Positions 35,954 to 45,531 of a DNA stretch of 64,000 nucleotides are shown here, piece by piece (the first letter of the stretch is position 1; each line of letters opens with the position of its first letter). Under the pieces are notes generated by a model. That model was not told the origin of the DNA and made no database searches. It saw nothing but the letters and a program-made list of their open reading frames with translations. The translations under genes and the position numbers were made by a program. Source of the DNA: Kandleria vitulina DSM 20405 (GTDB lineage: Bacteria; Bacillota_I; Bacilli_A; Erysipelotrichales; Coprobacillaceae). The DNA is taken from the NCBI RefSeq assembly GCF_000702065.1, contig NZ_JNKN01000004.1, positions 104,967 to 168,966 on the forward strand. Reading direction: 5' to 3'.

Positions 35954-37600
35954 ATGGCTTTTGATGGAATTGTTCTTTCACGTGTTGTAGAAGCCTTAAA
36001 TAAACGTATTGCAACTGGAAGAATATCAAAAATATATACTATATCTCAAAACGAGCTTTTGATGAATGTCAGAGCTCACAACAAGAATCAAAAACTGCTT
36101 GTATCCATCCATCCAATGTACGCGAGAGTACAGCTTACAGACTTAAACTATCCTACTCCGGATAGTCCTAATGCATTGACAATGTTAATGCGAAAACATA
36201 TGGATGGTGCATTTATTGCAGACATTGAACAAGTCGGTCTAGATCGTATCTTAAAGTTAACTTTAAAAGGACGCAATGACTTCAAGGATGAAGTGACATA
36301 CTATGCTTATATTGAAATTATGGGGAAATACTCCAACTTCATTTTAACGTATGAAAACAATAAGATCATTGAATGTTTAAAACGTGTCTCTCCAAGTGAA
36401 TCTTCACGTATCCTACAGCCTGGTATTATCTATGAATACCCTCCTCTACTTGAAAAGAAGAATCCTTTCGTAGATTTCTATACACCAACTGATCAGCTGG
36501 TAAAGACATATGCAGGCTTTGGAAAAGATCTTGCCAATGAAATTACACATCGTATGCATCTTGGCATGATGTTTGATACGATTATGAATGACATCAAAGA
36601 AAGCGATAAACTTTATATTGTGCATCATAACAATAAAGACTACTATCATGTTCTCCCTTTAACTAACTTAAGTGAGGACTATGAAGTCTATGATCTATTT
36701 GAAGGATTGGATGTCTTCTATGATAAAAGAGATCAGAAAGACCGCATTAAGCAGCAGACCAATGATTTATCACGATTTATTCGTAATGAATATACAAAGA
36801 ATGTCAATAAGCTCAAGAAGCTTGAGATGACACTCTTTGATTCACAGAACAGTGATGACTTACGTATTAAAGGTGATCTTCTTTATGCTTCATTGCATCT
36901 TATTAAAAAAGGAATGAAGGAAGTCACTGTAGATAACTACTATGATGGAACAAAAATGACGATTCCTCTAGATGAACGTTATGATGGGAAAACCAATGCC
37001 AATAGATACTACAATAAATATCAGAAGGCTAAGAATTCCTTGAAAGTATTGCAGGAACAGATTGATCTTACTAAAGAAGAAATCAATTATTTCGATCGTA
37101 TGATGACACTTATTGAAAATGCGGATTATTATGATGCCATGGAAATGAAAGAAGAATTGGAAAATCTTGGCTATCTTAAAAAGAAGATGTCTAAGTCAAT
37201 CAGAAAGAAGAAAAAGCATCCTCATTATCAGACACTTAAAACGAAGGATGATGTTCTTTTCTACGTAGGCAAGAACAATATTCAAAATGATTATGTCACA
37301 TTCAAAAAAGCGAAGAAGACGGACTACTGGTTCCATGTCAAAGATATGCCTGGTTCTCATGTCATTGTACATAGTGATAATCTTGATGAATACACTATTC
37401 GTTTAGCAGCTGGTGTAGCTGCCTACTACTCAAAAGGTAAAGACAGTTCAAGCGTACCAGTTAACTATACACAGGTTAAGACTTTAAAGAAACCTGGTGG
37501 CAATAAGCCTGGTCTTGTCTTGCTTGGACATTATAAGACTATCTATATTGATCCTGATTCTTCTGTACTTAAAGAATTAGAGAAAGTTGAGGAAAGATAA
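35954..37600 (+). CDS. rqcH: Ribosome quality control protein RqcH (NFACT family)
   Basis: Binds obstructed 50S subunits and directs C-terminal alanine tailing of stalled nascent chains; older annotations call it fibronectin-binding protein. 548 aa. Seen: NFACT-N domain (MAFDGIVLSRVVEALNKRI, then RISKIYTISQNELLMNVRA), a long coiled coil around residues 270-420, and NFACT-R domain with KTDYWFHVKDMPGSHVIVHS. One of only two plus-strand genes here; its stop overlaps the next ATG by one base. Confidence 0.95.
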   Translation: MAFDGIVLSRVVEALNKRIATGRISKIYTISQNELLMNVRAHNKNQKLLVSIHPMYARVQLTDLNYPTPDSPNALTMLMRKHMDGAFIADIEQVGLDRILKLTLKGRNDFKDEVTYYAYIEIMGKYSNFILTYENNKIIECLKRVSPSESSRILQPGIIYEYPPLLEKKNPFVDFYTPTDQLVKTYAGFGKDLANEITHRMHLGMMFDTIMNDIKESDKLYIVHHNNKDYYHVLPLTNLSEDYEVYDLFEGLDVFYDKRDQKDRIKQQTNDLSRFIRNEYTKNVNKLKKLEMTLFDSQNSDDLRIKGDLLYASLHLIKKGMKEVTVDNYYDGTKMTIPLDERYDGKTNANRYYNKYQKAKNSLKVLQEQIDLTKEEINYFDRMMTLIENADYYDAMEMKEELENLGYLKKKMSKSIRKKKKHPHYQTLKTKDDVLFYVGKNNIQNDYVTFKKAKKTDYWFHVKDMPGSHVIVHSDNLDEYTIRLAAGVAAYYSKGKDSSSVPVNYTQVKTLKKPGGNKPGLVLLGHYKTIYIDPDSSVLKELEKVEER

Positions 37601-38358
37601 TGAAATTATTGCCTTGGTCAATGAACAATGATTTATTTGAAGGATATACTGTTGCTGGATATCAGGATGGAAAACTCTTTGATATGCAGTTTCATGATGG
37701 CAATGATGAAGAGATCATCGCCAATAGAAAACGTTTGGCAGAAGCTTTACACACCGATTTAAAGCATATGGTTGCACCAATGCAAAGACATACTACGAAT
37801 TTTCTAAAAGTCAGTCTTAAAGATGGCGGTCGTGGCATTACCTCCCTAGATGATGCCTTCGAGCCAATTGATGCCACTTATACTAGAGATACTGATCTTC
37901 TGCTTTATACATTCCATGCGGATTGCTGTCCGGTGCTTCTTTACCATGAATCGCATCTTGTAGCAGCTATTCATTCAGGATGGAAAGGTACTGTTACACA
38001 GATTGTGTCAAAGGTTGTCTCTTATCTTATTGCCAATGAAAACTGCGCTCCTGAAGGATTTTATGCTTATATTGGTCCTTCTCTTGAGATGAGAAATTTT
38101 GAAGCGATGGATGATATTATTGATCAGGTAAAGAAGATGGATTTTGATACATCTTCTTTCTACAAGAAGATAGATGATAAGCACTATCTTCTTGACAGCA
38201 AGTCCCTCATCCTTCAGCAATTGTTGAATCTTGGTGTACCTAGAGACCATATCGAAGTTTCACCATACTGTACAACTGAACATGAAGATCTATTCTTCAG
38301 CTATCGAAAAACAAAGACAGCCTGTCGTAATATATCAATCATTAGACTTAAGAAGTAA
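37600..38358 (+). CDS. pgeF: PgeF/YfiH (LACC1) family polyphenol oxidase-like protein
   Basis: Copper/zinc enzyme family implicated in peptidoglycan proofreading and purine nucleoside chemistry. 252 aa. Seen: TFHADCCPVLLYHE with the Cys and GWKG in AAIHSGWKGTV (metal-binding His), YIGPSLEMRNFEA in place of the usual YIGPxIxxxxYEV, and SPYCTTEHEDLFFSYR near the C-terminus. Co-transcribed with rqcH (TAATG overlap) and ended by the shared terminator at 38357-38385. Confidence 0.9.
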   Translation: MKLLPWSMNNDLFEGYTVAGYQDGKLFDMQFHDGNDEEIIANRKRLAEALHTDLKHMVAPMQRHTTNFLKVSLKDGGRGITSLDDAFEPIDATYTRDTDLLLYTFHADCCPVLLYHESHLVAAIHSGWKGTVTQIVSKVVSYLIANENCAPEGFYAYIGPSLEMRNFEAMDDIIDQVKKMDFDTSSFYKKIDDKHYLLDSKSLILQQLLNLGVPRDHIEVSPYCTTEHEDLFFSYRKTKTACRNISIIRLKK

Positions 38359-38385
38359 AAAGCATGTCGTGATGACATGCTTTTA
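38357..38385. terminator. Bidirectional terminator between pgeF and nnr
   Basis: 11-base stem AAAAGCATGTC / GACATGCTTTT with a 5-base loop; A-run on one side and T-run on the other, so it can serve both converging genes. It touches both stop codons. Confidence 0.92.
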
Positions 38386-39861
38386 TTATTCTTCAATTTT
38401 CTGACTTAAAATATACATAGCACAAGGAATCTGTTCCGCCAGCAATTCAGGCATCACAGTATAACGTTTACGCGCAAGAATATCACCCGTAAACCCATGA
38501 ATATATGTTCCAAGCAACGCCGCTGACAAAGGCGCATAGCCTTGCCCTAGAAAAGAAGTAATCATGCCGGCGAGTGTATCGCCCATCCCCCCTACGGCCA
38601 TCGCCTTATTGCCAGAGGCAATGCGATAGTGTTCTGTTCCATCAGTAATGATGGTATGAGGCCCTTTTAGGACGAGGATAACGTCATAGGCTTTCGCAAA
38701 GGCAGTGGCTTCTTCCATAAGGTCTGCCCCTTCTTCGTAAGGCCACATGCGTTTAAATTCGCCGATATGAGGCGTGAGGATGACGGGTACGCTTATATCC
38801 TTTAGTAGTGACATGTTCGTTGAAAGGATGGTTAAGGCGTCCGCATCGATGACTAATGGTGAGTTGGCATTGACTAGCACATCTGAAGTGAGAAGATAGG
38901 ATTCTTTTTCTAAAGAAAGACCACATCCAATCAGTATTGCATCATAGCCCTGAAGTTCTTCTTTGGTTATTGGCTTATATCTTGAAATACCAATGCACTC
39001 TGGCAGTGACAGCGGTAAAAGATCAATAACCTTTTCATCGCTCATGACCTTTATGATTCCGGCTCCTGAATAGAGAGCGCCCTTGGCAGAAAGAATAGGT
39101 GCACCACGATACTGATGCGATCCACAGATAAGCAGATCAATGCCGTACATATTCTTGTAGCCATCATAGCGTCTTTGTTTGATCATTGATTGCGCATCCT
39201 GTTTATCAAAGAGTGCATAGAGTCCTGCTTCCATGAAGGGATTATCAATAGCTAATTCTTCTACAACAACGTCTCCAGTAAAGACCTGGCTTTCAGGATT
39301 AAGGAAACCTTCTTTTAAGGCTGAAAGTGCAATGGTCTTTTGTGCAAAGAGTACAGTGGAATAAGGTGTTCCTGTATTGCAGTTGAGTCCGGTTGGACAA
39401 TCTACTGCGATAACGTCTCCTCTATAAGAAAGGTTAATAAGATCAATGACACTTTTATAAAGTCCCCTTGGTGCACTATTTAAGCCAAATCCAAAGAAAG
39501 CATCCACAATGACATCATGACGATTAAGTTCTTTTTCATCAATGAAAGTTTCATCAAGATTGATCATTCTTAATTGATCTAGACACTGATTAAAATAATA
39601 GCGATTGCCTTGTGAGAAACGTGAGTAATCACCAATATAATAGATGCATACATCTTTGCCTGTTTCATCAAGCTTCAATCCTAGAGATAGACCATCAGCA
39701 CCATTATTGCCTGGTCCTACTAAGATTCCAATATGCTGATAGGAAGATATATGTTTCAATAATGCGTCACTCGCATAATCGATGAGCTGTTCTATCGTAT
39801 AGCCATGTTCTATAAGATAGGCATCATAAGCTTTAAGTTGATTTTGTGATCCTACATACAT
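38386..39861 (-). CDS. nnr: Bifunctional NAD(P)HX epimerase / dehydratase
   Basis: Repairs hydrated NAD(P)H. 491 aa fusion. N-terminal YjeF_N epimerase domain (residues 1-215: GILVGPGNNGADGLSLG, VDAFFGFGL, AVDCPTGLNCNTG) and C-terminal ribokinase-like dehydratase (220-491: GSHQYRGAPILSAKGALYSGAG, LTPHIGEFKRM, and GNKAMAVGGMGDTLAGMI with the catalytic Asp). Single-gene unit. Confidence 0.95.
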   Translation of the reverse strand: MYVGSQNQLKAYDAYLIEHGYTIEQLIDYASDALLKHISSYQHIGILVGPGNNGADGLSLGLKLDETGKDVCIYYIGDYSRFSQGNRYYFNQCLDQLRMINLDETFIDEKELNRHDVIVDAFFGFGLNSAPRGLYKSVIDLINLSYRGDVIAVDCPTGLNCNTGTPYSTVLFAQKTIALSALKEGFLNPESQVFTGDVVVEELAIDNPFMEAGLYALFDKQDAQSMIKQRRYDGYKNMYGIDLLICGSHQYRGAPILSAKGALYSGAGIIKVMSDEKVIDLLPLSLPECIGISRYKPITKEELQGYDAILIGCGLSLEKESYLLTSDVLVNANSPLVIDADALTILSTNMSLLKDISVPVILTPHIGEFKRMWPYEEGADLMEEATAFAKAYDVILVLKGPHTIITDGTEHYRIASGNKAMAVGGMGDTLAGMITSFLGQGYAPLSAALLGTYIHGFTGDILARKRYTVMPELLAEQIPCAMYILSQKIEE

Positions 39862-39893
39862 ACAAATGACCTCCTTAAGTTATTATATCAAAT

Positions 39894-39929
39894 AAAAAAG
39901 GAATACGAGCATTTTCTCGTATTCCTTTT
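39894..39929 (-). terminator. Intrinsic terminator of the C39-like gene
   Basis: 14-base perfect stem AAAAGGAATACGAG / CTCGTATTCCTTTT with a 6-base loop and T-run on minus; the stop codon of the C39-like gene lies at its edge. Confidence 0.93.
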
Positions 39930-40902
39930 AGATCTTGTAGCCAACAACAACCTTTGTCTGTCTTGCGACACGATTAACGTCCCAGAGTTTGTTTGTATTA
40001 TTGACACTGTTTGGATCATGTATGATGAGTTTGCCATCAGTGTTGATTCCTGCAATAACAATGTAATGACCACTTGTCGTAAAGTCACCTTTTTTTACAT
40101 TAGCGATGAGAACATAGCCACTGCGCAAGTAAGATTGGATATTCTTAGGCTGCTTGTTTAGAACTCTTGCTTTTAGTCCTAACTTGCTTGCACCTTGAAT
40201 AAGAAAATTAAAGGAAGATCCTAATCCTTCACGATAGTATCCTTGCTTTAAGGCCCATTGTCCTAATGTGTAAGGATCCTTGTCAGTCTTGCCTGTTAAT
40301 CCTGAATAGATCATGGACATACATGTAGGTCCACATCCTCTTGGCGCAAATAATCCGGCACTGAATGTACGATAGCCCCATCTTTGATCCCACTGAATAA
40401 ATTTAGGAATCGTACCTTTCTTGACTTCTCCAGTAATATCAATGCTTTGTGCATTGAAAGTAGAAGCTTTCGTCTTGTACTCATATGCAAATTTAGCAAT
40501 TTCAGGATACTTTTGTGTATATGTGATTAATTCACTTGGGCATCCTTGCTTCTTTAACATATCAATTGTAATATCTTTTGCTTCTAAAGTTTTCTGAACA
40601 GTCTTTTTCTTAACAGTCTTGGCTTTTACCTTCTCTGTTTCCTTTACTGTTGTTACAGTCTCTGGTTTTTTCTTAGAGAACTTAGAAACTGTGAAGAATC
40701 CCATTCCGATAAAAAGGAATAAAACTAATGCAGCAGATATAACACGTTTAACTCTTAAACGTTTTCTTTTCTTAGGCTTAGTAGGAAATTGAGAATAGGC
40801 ATGAAGTTTTCTTTGACGAGCATTAGGGTATCTTAATGAGCCCTTACTATTTCTATGCCTACTTGAAGTTGACTTGCGACGCTGTGCATTCTTTCCTGTC
40901 AT
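39928..40902 (-). CDS. Membrane-anchored C39-like cysteine peptidase family protein
   Basis: About 324 aa. Strongly basic N-terminus (residues 1-55), one membrane segment (VISAALVLFLFIGMGFFTVS), a Lys/Thr/Val-rich stalk, then an extracellular papain-like C39 family-2 domain. Catalytic candidates are Cys in APRGCGPTCMSMIYSGLTG, His in SGHYIVIAG, and Asp in IIHDPNS. ATG at 40902 chosen because AAAGGA lies 7 bases upstream; GTG at 40926 and ATG at 40920 are also in frame. Substrate unknown; wall or surface-protein processing is plausible. Confidence 0.85.
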   Translation of the reverse strand: MTGKNAQRRKSTSSRHRNSKGSLRYPNARQRKLHAYSQFPTKPKKRKRLRVKRVISAALVLFLFIGMGFFTVSKFSKKKPETVTTVKETEKVKAKTVKKKTVQKTLEAKDITIDMLKKQGCPSELITYTQKYPEIAKFAYEYKTKASTFNAQSIDITGEVKKGTIPKFIQWDQRWGYRTFSAGLFAPRGCGPTCMSMIYSGLTGKTDKDPYTLGQWALKQGYYREGLGSSFNFLIQGASKLGLKARVLNKQPKNIQSYLRSGYVLIANVKKGDFTTSGHYIVIAGINTDGKLIIHDPNSVNNTNKLWDVNRVARQTKVVVGYKI

Positions 40903-41021
40903 CTTATCATCCTTTCGCATTCCCACTTAGTTTACCATATAAATAATTTAATGCAAATTGAAAACACGATGAGAATCCTCTAATTCAAAGAGATTATAGG
41001 ATTTTATCATTAATTTGACAA

Positions 41022-42293
41022 TTAATCTTCTAATGCCTGTTTTAAATCTTCAATGATATCTTCAACGTTTTCGATACCGACTGATAAACGAACCATATCT
41101 GGCATAACTCCACCAGCTTTTAATTCTTCATCAGTCAACTGACGATGTGTTGATGATGCTGGATGTAATACGCATGTATGTGCATCAGCAACATGTGTTG
41201 CGATCATCGCAACTTTTAATTTTTTCATAAATATTTCAGCAGCAGCTCTTCCACCTTTTACACCAAAGGCGATGACACCACAAGTACCATTTGGCATGTA
41301 TTTTTGTGCTAGATCATAATATTTATCTGATGAGAGTGATGGATATGAAATCCATGAAACATGTTCATTCTTTTCTAGGAACTGTGCTACTTTAAGTGCA
41401 TTTGAACAATGAACAGGAATTCTAACTGCTAATGATTCTAATCCAAGATTTAAGAAGTAGGCATTCATTGGTGCCTGGATTGCGCCAAAGTCTCTCATAA
41501 GCTGACTTGTACATTTTGTAATGAAGGCTCCCTCTTTACCGAACTTAGTTGCATATGTTAAGCCATGGTAGCTTTCATCTGGTTCACATAATCCAGGGAA
41601 TTTTTCTTTGTGTGCCATCCAATCAAATTGACCATGATCAACGATGACACCACCAACTGTTGCATCATGTCCATCCATATATTTTGTAGTTGAATGAGTG
41701 ACAATGTCACATCCCCATTCAAATGGACGACAGTTGATTGGAGTTGCAAAAGTGTTATCCACGATTAGTGGTACACCATGCTTATGCGCAGCATTAGCAA
41801 ATTTTTCAATATCAAATACAGTCAAGGCAGGATTAGCGATTGTTTCTCCGAATACTGCTTTTGTATTTGGTTTAAATGCTGCATCTAATTCTTCTTCACT
41901 GCAATCTGGATCAATGAAAGTAAAGTCAATGCCCATCTTTCTCATTGTGACATTGAACAAATTGAAAGTTCCTCCATAGATGCTTGTAGAAGCGATTACA
42001 TGATCACCAGCATTGGCAATATTAAATACCGCAAAGAAGTTAGCAGCCTGACCACTGCTTGTAAGCATGGCAGCAGTTCCCCCTTCAAGTGCTGCAATCT
42101 TATTAGCGACAAAATCATTAGTAGGATTCTGTAATCTTGTATAGAAATAACCAGAAGCTTCTAGGTCAAATAATTTACCCATATCTTCACTTGTATCATA
42201 TTTAAAAGTCGTAGACTGAATGATTGGAATCATTCTTGGTTCACCATTTTTTGGCGTATAGCCTGCTTGTATACATTTCGTTTCTTGTTTCAT
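41022..42293 (-). CDS. metY: O-acetylhomoserine aminocarboxypropyltransferase (sulfhydrylase)
   Basis: PLP enzyme making homocysteine from O-acetylhomoserine and sulfide. 423 aa, longer than MetB-type enzymes as expected for MetY. Seen: LTSSGQAANFFAVFNIANAG, STSIYGGTFNLF, VDNTFATPI, and the PLP lysine in THSTTKYMDGH. C-terminal VRLSVGIENVEDIIEDLKQAL. Single-gene unit with a clear promoter; no SAM riboswitch is visible upstream. Confidence 0.95.
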   Translation of the reverse strand: MKQETKCIQAGYTPKNGEPRMIPIIQSTTFKYDTSEDMGKLFDLEASGYFYTRLQNPTNDFVANKIAALEGGTAAMLTSSGQAANFFAVFNIANAGDHVIASTSIYGGTFNLFNVTMRKMGIDFTFIDPDCSEEELDAAFKPNTKAVFGETIANPALTVFDIEKFANAAHKHGVPLIVDNTFATPINCRPFEWGCDIVTHSTTKYMDGHDATVGGVIVDHGQFDWMAHKEKFPGLCEPDESYHGLTYATKFGKEGAFITKCTSQLMRDFGAIQAPMNAYFLNLGLESLAVRIPVHCSNALKVAQFLEKNEHVSWISYPSLSSDKYYDLAQKYMPNGTCGVIAFGVKGGRAAAEIFMKKLKVAMIATHVADAHTCVLHPASSTHRQLTDEELKAGGVMPDMVRLSVGIENVEDIIEDLKQALED

Positions 42294-42320
42294 AAATTCT
42301 CTCCTTGCTTTTTTAAAATA

Positions 42321-42349
42321 ATTATAGACATTATCCTATTAACATTCAA
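42321..42349 (-). promoter_or_regulatory. metY promoter
   Basis: -35 TTGAAT (42344-42349), 17-base spacer, -10 TATAAT (42321-42326), between the terminator of the upstream small gene and the metY ATG. Confidence 0.7.
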
Positions 42350-42352
42350 TAT

Positions 42353-42381
42353 AAAAAAAGAGCATCTTCTTTACGATGCTC
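42353..42381 (-). terminator. Intrinsic terminator after the DUF6465-like gene
   Basis: 7-base stem GAGCATC / GATGCTC with an 8-base loop and 7 T on minus. Confidence 0.85.
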
Positions 42382-42449
42382 ATAAAAAACCGTATTTTTC
42401 CATAATAAATTATATTTATTAGGAAAAACATAAATTTAAAACTACTTTC

Positions 42450-42671
42450 TCAATAAATATAAAGTGGGGTATTCCCTGTGCCAACAATTTTCTTTCCTTT
42501 TAAAGTGGCAACATAATAGATTGCTTTCTCATCTAGCTTATAATAAATGTTAAGATTTTCAATATCCCTTATTTTAACATTTTTTTCTTTAAGGTCCTCT
42601 TTAACTAACCTTTCGATATCTTGACTAGATACATTGAAAAAATCATACTGAATTTCTACATTAACCTTCAT
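42450..42671 (-). CDS. Small DUF6465-like protein
   Basis: 73 aa soluble protein: MKVNVEIQYDFFNVSSQDIE, then LVKEDLKEK, then NLNIYYKLDEKAIYYVATLKG. The order (beta strand 'IQY', helix with 'VKED', then 'L.IY.K..E.A.YYV') matches the DUF6465 family of Firmicutes, by recollection of the pattern. Function unknown. ATG at 42671 chosen, with GGAGG 8 bases upstream; the frame is open to a GTG at 42686 that would include the ribosome site. Monocistronic. Confidence 0.75.
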   Translation of the reverse strand: MKVNVEIQYDFFNVSSQDIERLVKEDLKEKNVKIRDIENLNIYYKLDEKAIYYVATLKGKKIVGTGNTPLYIY

Positions 42672-42692
42672 ATTACCCACCTCCACAATATC

Positions 42693-42721
42693 ATTATAGC
42701 TTTTCTATGCTTTTTATACAA
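42693..42721 (-). promoter_or_regulatory. Promoter of the DUF6465-like gene
   Basis: -35 TTGTAT (42716-42721), 17-base spacer, -10 TATAAT (42693-42698), 22 bases before the ATG. Confidence 0.7.
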
Positions 42722-42785
42722 GAAAATACAAAAAATATAAAAAAAGATAGTTAAATTTATGTTTATTATAATTTTATCCGTCAAA

Positions 42786-42816
42786 ATAAAAAACAAGAAC
42801 TCAGATGAGTTCTTGT
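42786..42816 (-). terminator. Terminator of the pilus motor operon, over the pilT stop
   Basis: 11-base perfect stem ACAAGAACTCA / TGAGTTCTTGT with a 2-base centre and a T-run. It contains the pilT TGA stop codon (42801-42803). Confidence 0.92.
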
Positions 42817-43844
42817 AATTCTTTAGGATTATCCGCATACTTCAATGCTTCATCCCTACTTATATAGCCTTGTTGGACAAGTGTCATCAAAGAATGATTC
42901 AAGGAGATCATTCCCTGAGCAGCTCCTGTCTGTATCATAGAATTGATCTGATGCCCCTTGTTTTCTCTTATGAGGTTTCCAATGGCATCATTGACAAGCA
43001 TAACTTCAAATGCTGGAATACGACCACGTCCGCCTTGCATTGGCAGAAGTGTCTGAGTGATGACAGCTTTTAGAACACCTGCCAACTGAATTCTTACCTG
43101 CGCTTGCTGATGCTGTGGGAAGACATCGATAATACGATCAATGGTCTTGGCTGCTCCAATGGTATGTAATGTAGAGAAGACAAGATGCCCAGTTTCAGCT
43201 AATGTAATTGTTGCCTGAATGGTTTCAAAGTCACGCATTTCTCCTACCAGGATAACATCTGGATCTTCACGCATCGCACTTCTTAAGGCGGTGTTGAATG
43301 AATCTACATCCCTATTCAATTCTCTTTGGTGAATAAGAGCCAAGTCTTCTTTATAAAGATATTCGACTGGATCTTCAATCGTAATGATATGACAATGACG
43401 ATGATGATTGATTTCATCAATCATTGCCGCAAGCGTTGTAGACTTACCTGAACCAGTTGGTCCTGTAACTAGCACTAGTCCACGCGGTTCTTTAGTAAGT
43501 GTACGCATGATTTCAGGTAGTTTTAGTTCATCTATTGATCTAATATGTTCATAGATGACACGAATAGCAGCTGTACGCTGTTCTTGCTGAAGATAGACGT
43601 TTACACGATAACGCATGCTGTTTTCTACATAGACAAAGTCTAAATCGACACCTTTGCTAAGAACAGATTGATCCTCTTTTTCACAGAGAATATCCAGCAT
43701 GTTCTTAGTATCTTCTTGAGAATATCCTTCTACTAGTTTCAATGCACCATTCTCACGAATGGTTACTTGTCCTTTTTCATCAATATGGACATCAGAGTAG
43801 CCTTTAAATCTTGCTTTTTCTAATAGTGTATCCAATACGTTCAT
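42801..43844 (-). CDS. pilT: Type IV pilus retraction ATPase PilT
   Basis: Hexameric ATPase that depolymerises pili. About 347 aa. Seen: N-terminal PAS-like domain, Walker A TGPTGSGKSTTLAAM, Asp box IEDPVEYL, Walker B REDPDVILVGEMRDFETI, His box TLHTIGAAKTIDRIIDVFP, and Arg finger AIRVIYE. It lacks the zinc-binding CxxC insertion of PilB, which separates the two. ATG at 43844 has GAGGAG 7 bases upstream and follows the pilB stop by 4 bases. Its presence implies retractable pili (twitching or DNA uptake). Confidence 0.93.
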   Translation of the reverse strand: MNVLDTLLEKARFKGYSDVHIDEKGQVTIRENGALKLVEGYSQEDTKNMLDILCEKEDQSVLSKGVDLDFVYVENSMRYRVNVYLQQEQRTAAIRVIYEHIRSIDELKLPEIMRTLTKEPRGLVLVTGPTGSGKSTTLAAMIDEINHHRHCHIITIEDPVEYLYKEDLALIHQRELNRDVDSFNTALRSAMREDPDVILVGEMRDFETIQATITLAETGHLVFSTLHTIGAAKTIDRIIDVFPQHQQAQVRIQLAGVLKAVITQTLLPMQGGRGRIPAFEVMLVNDAIGNLIRENKGHQINSMIQTGAAQGMISLNHSLMTLVQQGYISRDEALKYADNPKELQELI

Positions 43845-43848
43845 ATGA

Positions 43849-45525
43849 TTACTCCTCATAGTAAGAAATACGTTTTAGTTCAGCCATTGTTGTCACACCT
43901 TCTTCTACGAGATCCTGTGCGGCTTCAAAAAGTGATTTATAATTCTGCGTTTTCTTTACATAGGCCTTAATATCATCCAATGATTTCTCTTCTGAAATCA
44001 TTCTTTTTACGTGACGGTCAATGAGTACAATTTCATGAATAGCTGTTCTTCCTGAATAGCCTGTATGATTACATAGATTACATCCGTGAGCATGAGAGAC
44101 GTAAGGAATCTTCTTAGTCAAGATCTTTTCTTCTTCAGGTGTTGGTGGTTCCTGTGTGGCACAGTATGGACATACCTTCTTGATAAGTCTTTGAGCCACT
44201 ACACCAACTAGTGAACTGGCAATCATATATGGTTCTACGCCCATATCTTCAAGTCTGACGATTGTAGATAAGGCATCGTTGGTATGTAATGTACTAACGA
44301 CAAGATGACCTGTAATAGCCGCTCTAACGGAAATATCAGCTGTTTCATTATCACGTGTTTCACCTACCATGATAATATCTGGATCCTGTCTTAAGATAGC
44401 TCTTAGTCCAGCTTCAAAGCTCATTCCCGCCTGATTGTTGACTTGTACCTGATTAATACGTTCCAATTGTTCTTCTACTGGATCTTCAATGGTTGTGATA
44501 TTGACCTGTCTTTTAGCTAAGGCCTTCATGACCATATACAATGTTGTTGTTTTCCCTGAACCAGTAGGCCCTGTTACATAGATGATGCCATTTGGCATTT
44601 CCATCATCTTGTTCATCTTGGCTGCATCTTCATCATGCATGCCATAATTGTTTTCAAAATCAATTTCAGCATTGGAGTTAAGATAACGCATAACAATCTT
44701 TTCTCCATGAACTGTAGGAATAGTAGATACACGAAGGTTCATCGTAATCCCATTGATTGTTGTGATAATATGACCATCCTGAGGAATACGTCGTTCAGAT
44801 ATATCCAAGTTAGATAAAATCTTGGTACGTACTACCAGCGGTGAATGAATAGTTGATTGTAACTTCATGCTGTCAAGTAACATACCATCTATTCTTGTAC
44901 GAACTAATGTTTCATCTTCAAATGGTTCAATGTGAATATCTGATACATTATCTCTGTATCCTTTAATAAGAATAGAGTTAAGAAGCTTTACTACAGGAGA
45001 ATCGTCATCATCTACATTAAAGAGTTCTTCATCTTCAAAAGCATACAAGTCCGCATTCTTGTTGATGTCTTCAGAAGCAGTACTTGAATTGAGTTCACTA
45101 TAATAATAGTCAATCGCATTGGAAATATCTTTTTCCATTGCCAAGAATAATTTAATATGCTTGCCAGTTACCAAGCGAATATCTTCAATACCATAGTAGT
45201 TTAGTGGATCATTTGTAACAACAATTAAGCCGTTTTCTTCTTTACTCTGAATCGCAATCATATTATATTTTCTTGATAATTCTTCTGGTATAAGGCCTAC
45301 TGCCTCTTTATCAATCTCATATGTTTCAAGAGAAATCAAAGGCAGATCCATCTTCTTTGAAAGAACGACCAGCATTTCTTCTTCCTTGATAAAGCCAAGG
45401 TCAATCAAGTGTTCACCAATCTTCTTTGAACGATCAGCCCTTTGTGCCTGTAAAGCTTCTTGTAGCTGCTCTTCAGTGATATACCCTGCTTCTACAAGCA
45501 TATCTCCCAATCGTAGATTCTTCAT
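43849..45525 (-). CDS. pilB: Type IV pilus assembly ATPase PilB
   Basis: GspE-family extension motor. 558 aa. Seen: N-terminal GspE_N/MshEN-like domain (LRLGDMLVEAGYITEEQLQ, residues 3-140), Walker A TGPTGSGKTTTLYMV (about residue 320), Asp box IEDPVEEQL, Walker B ILRQDPDIIMVGETRDNET, His box STLHTNDALS, and a zinc motif CPYC...CNLCNHTGYSGR. Followed by pilT. Confidence 0.95.
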   Translation of the reverse strand: MKNLRLGDMLVEAGYITEEQLQEALQAQRADRSKKIGEHLIDLGFIKEEEMLVVLSKKMDLPLISLETYEIDKEAVGLIPEELSRKYNMIAIQSKEENGLIVVTNDPLNYYGIEDIRLVTGKHIKLFLAMEKDISNAIDYYYSELNSSTASEDINKNADLYAFEDEELFNVDDDDSPVVKLLNSILIKGYRDNVSDIHIEPFEDETLVRTRIDGMLLDSMKLQSTIHSPLVVRTKILSNLDISERRIPQDGHIITTINGITMNLRVSTIPTVHGEKIVMRYLNSNAEIDFENNYGMHDEDAAKMNKMMEMPNGIIYVTGPTGSGKTTTLYMVMKALAKRQVNITTIEDPVEEQLERINQVQVNNQAGMSFEAGLRAILRQDPDIIMVGETRDNETADISVRAAITGHLVVSTLHTNDALSTIVRLEDMGVEPYMIASSLVGVVAQRLIKKVCPYCATQEPPTPEEEKILTKKIPYVSHAHGCNLCNHTGYSGRTAIHEIVLIDRHVKRMISEEKSLDDIKAYVKKTQNYKSLFEAAQDLVEEGVTTMAELKRISYYEE

Positions 45526-45531
45526 AACTCT

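Noticed and set aside
40927..41021. Imperfect hairpin after metY as terminator
   Set aside because: Stem is interrupted and AT-rich, and no T-run follows.
42294..42352. SAM riboswitch before metY
   Set aside because: The space between promoter and ATG is only about 25 bases, too short for an S-box.
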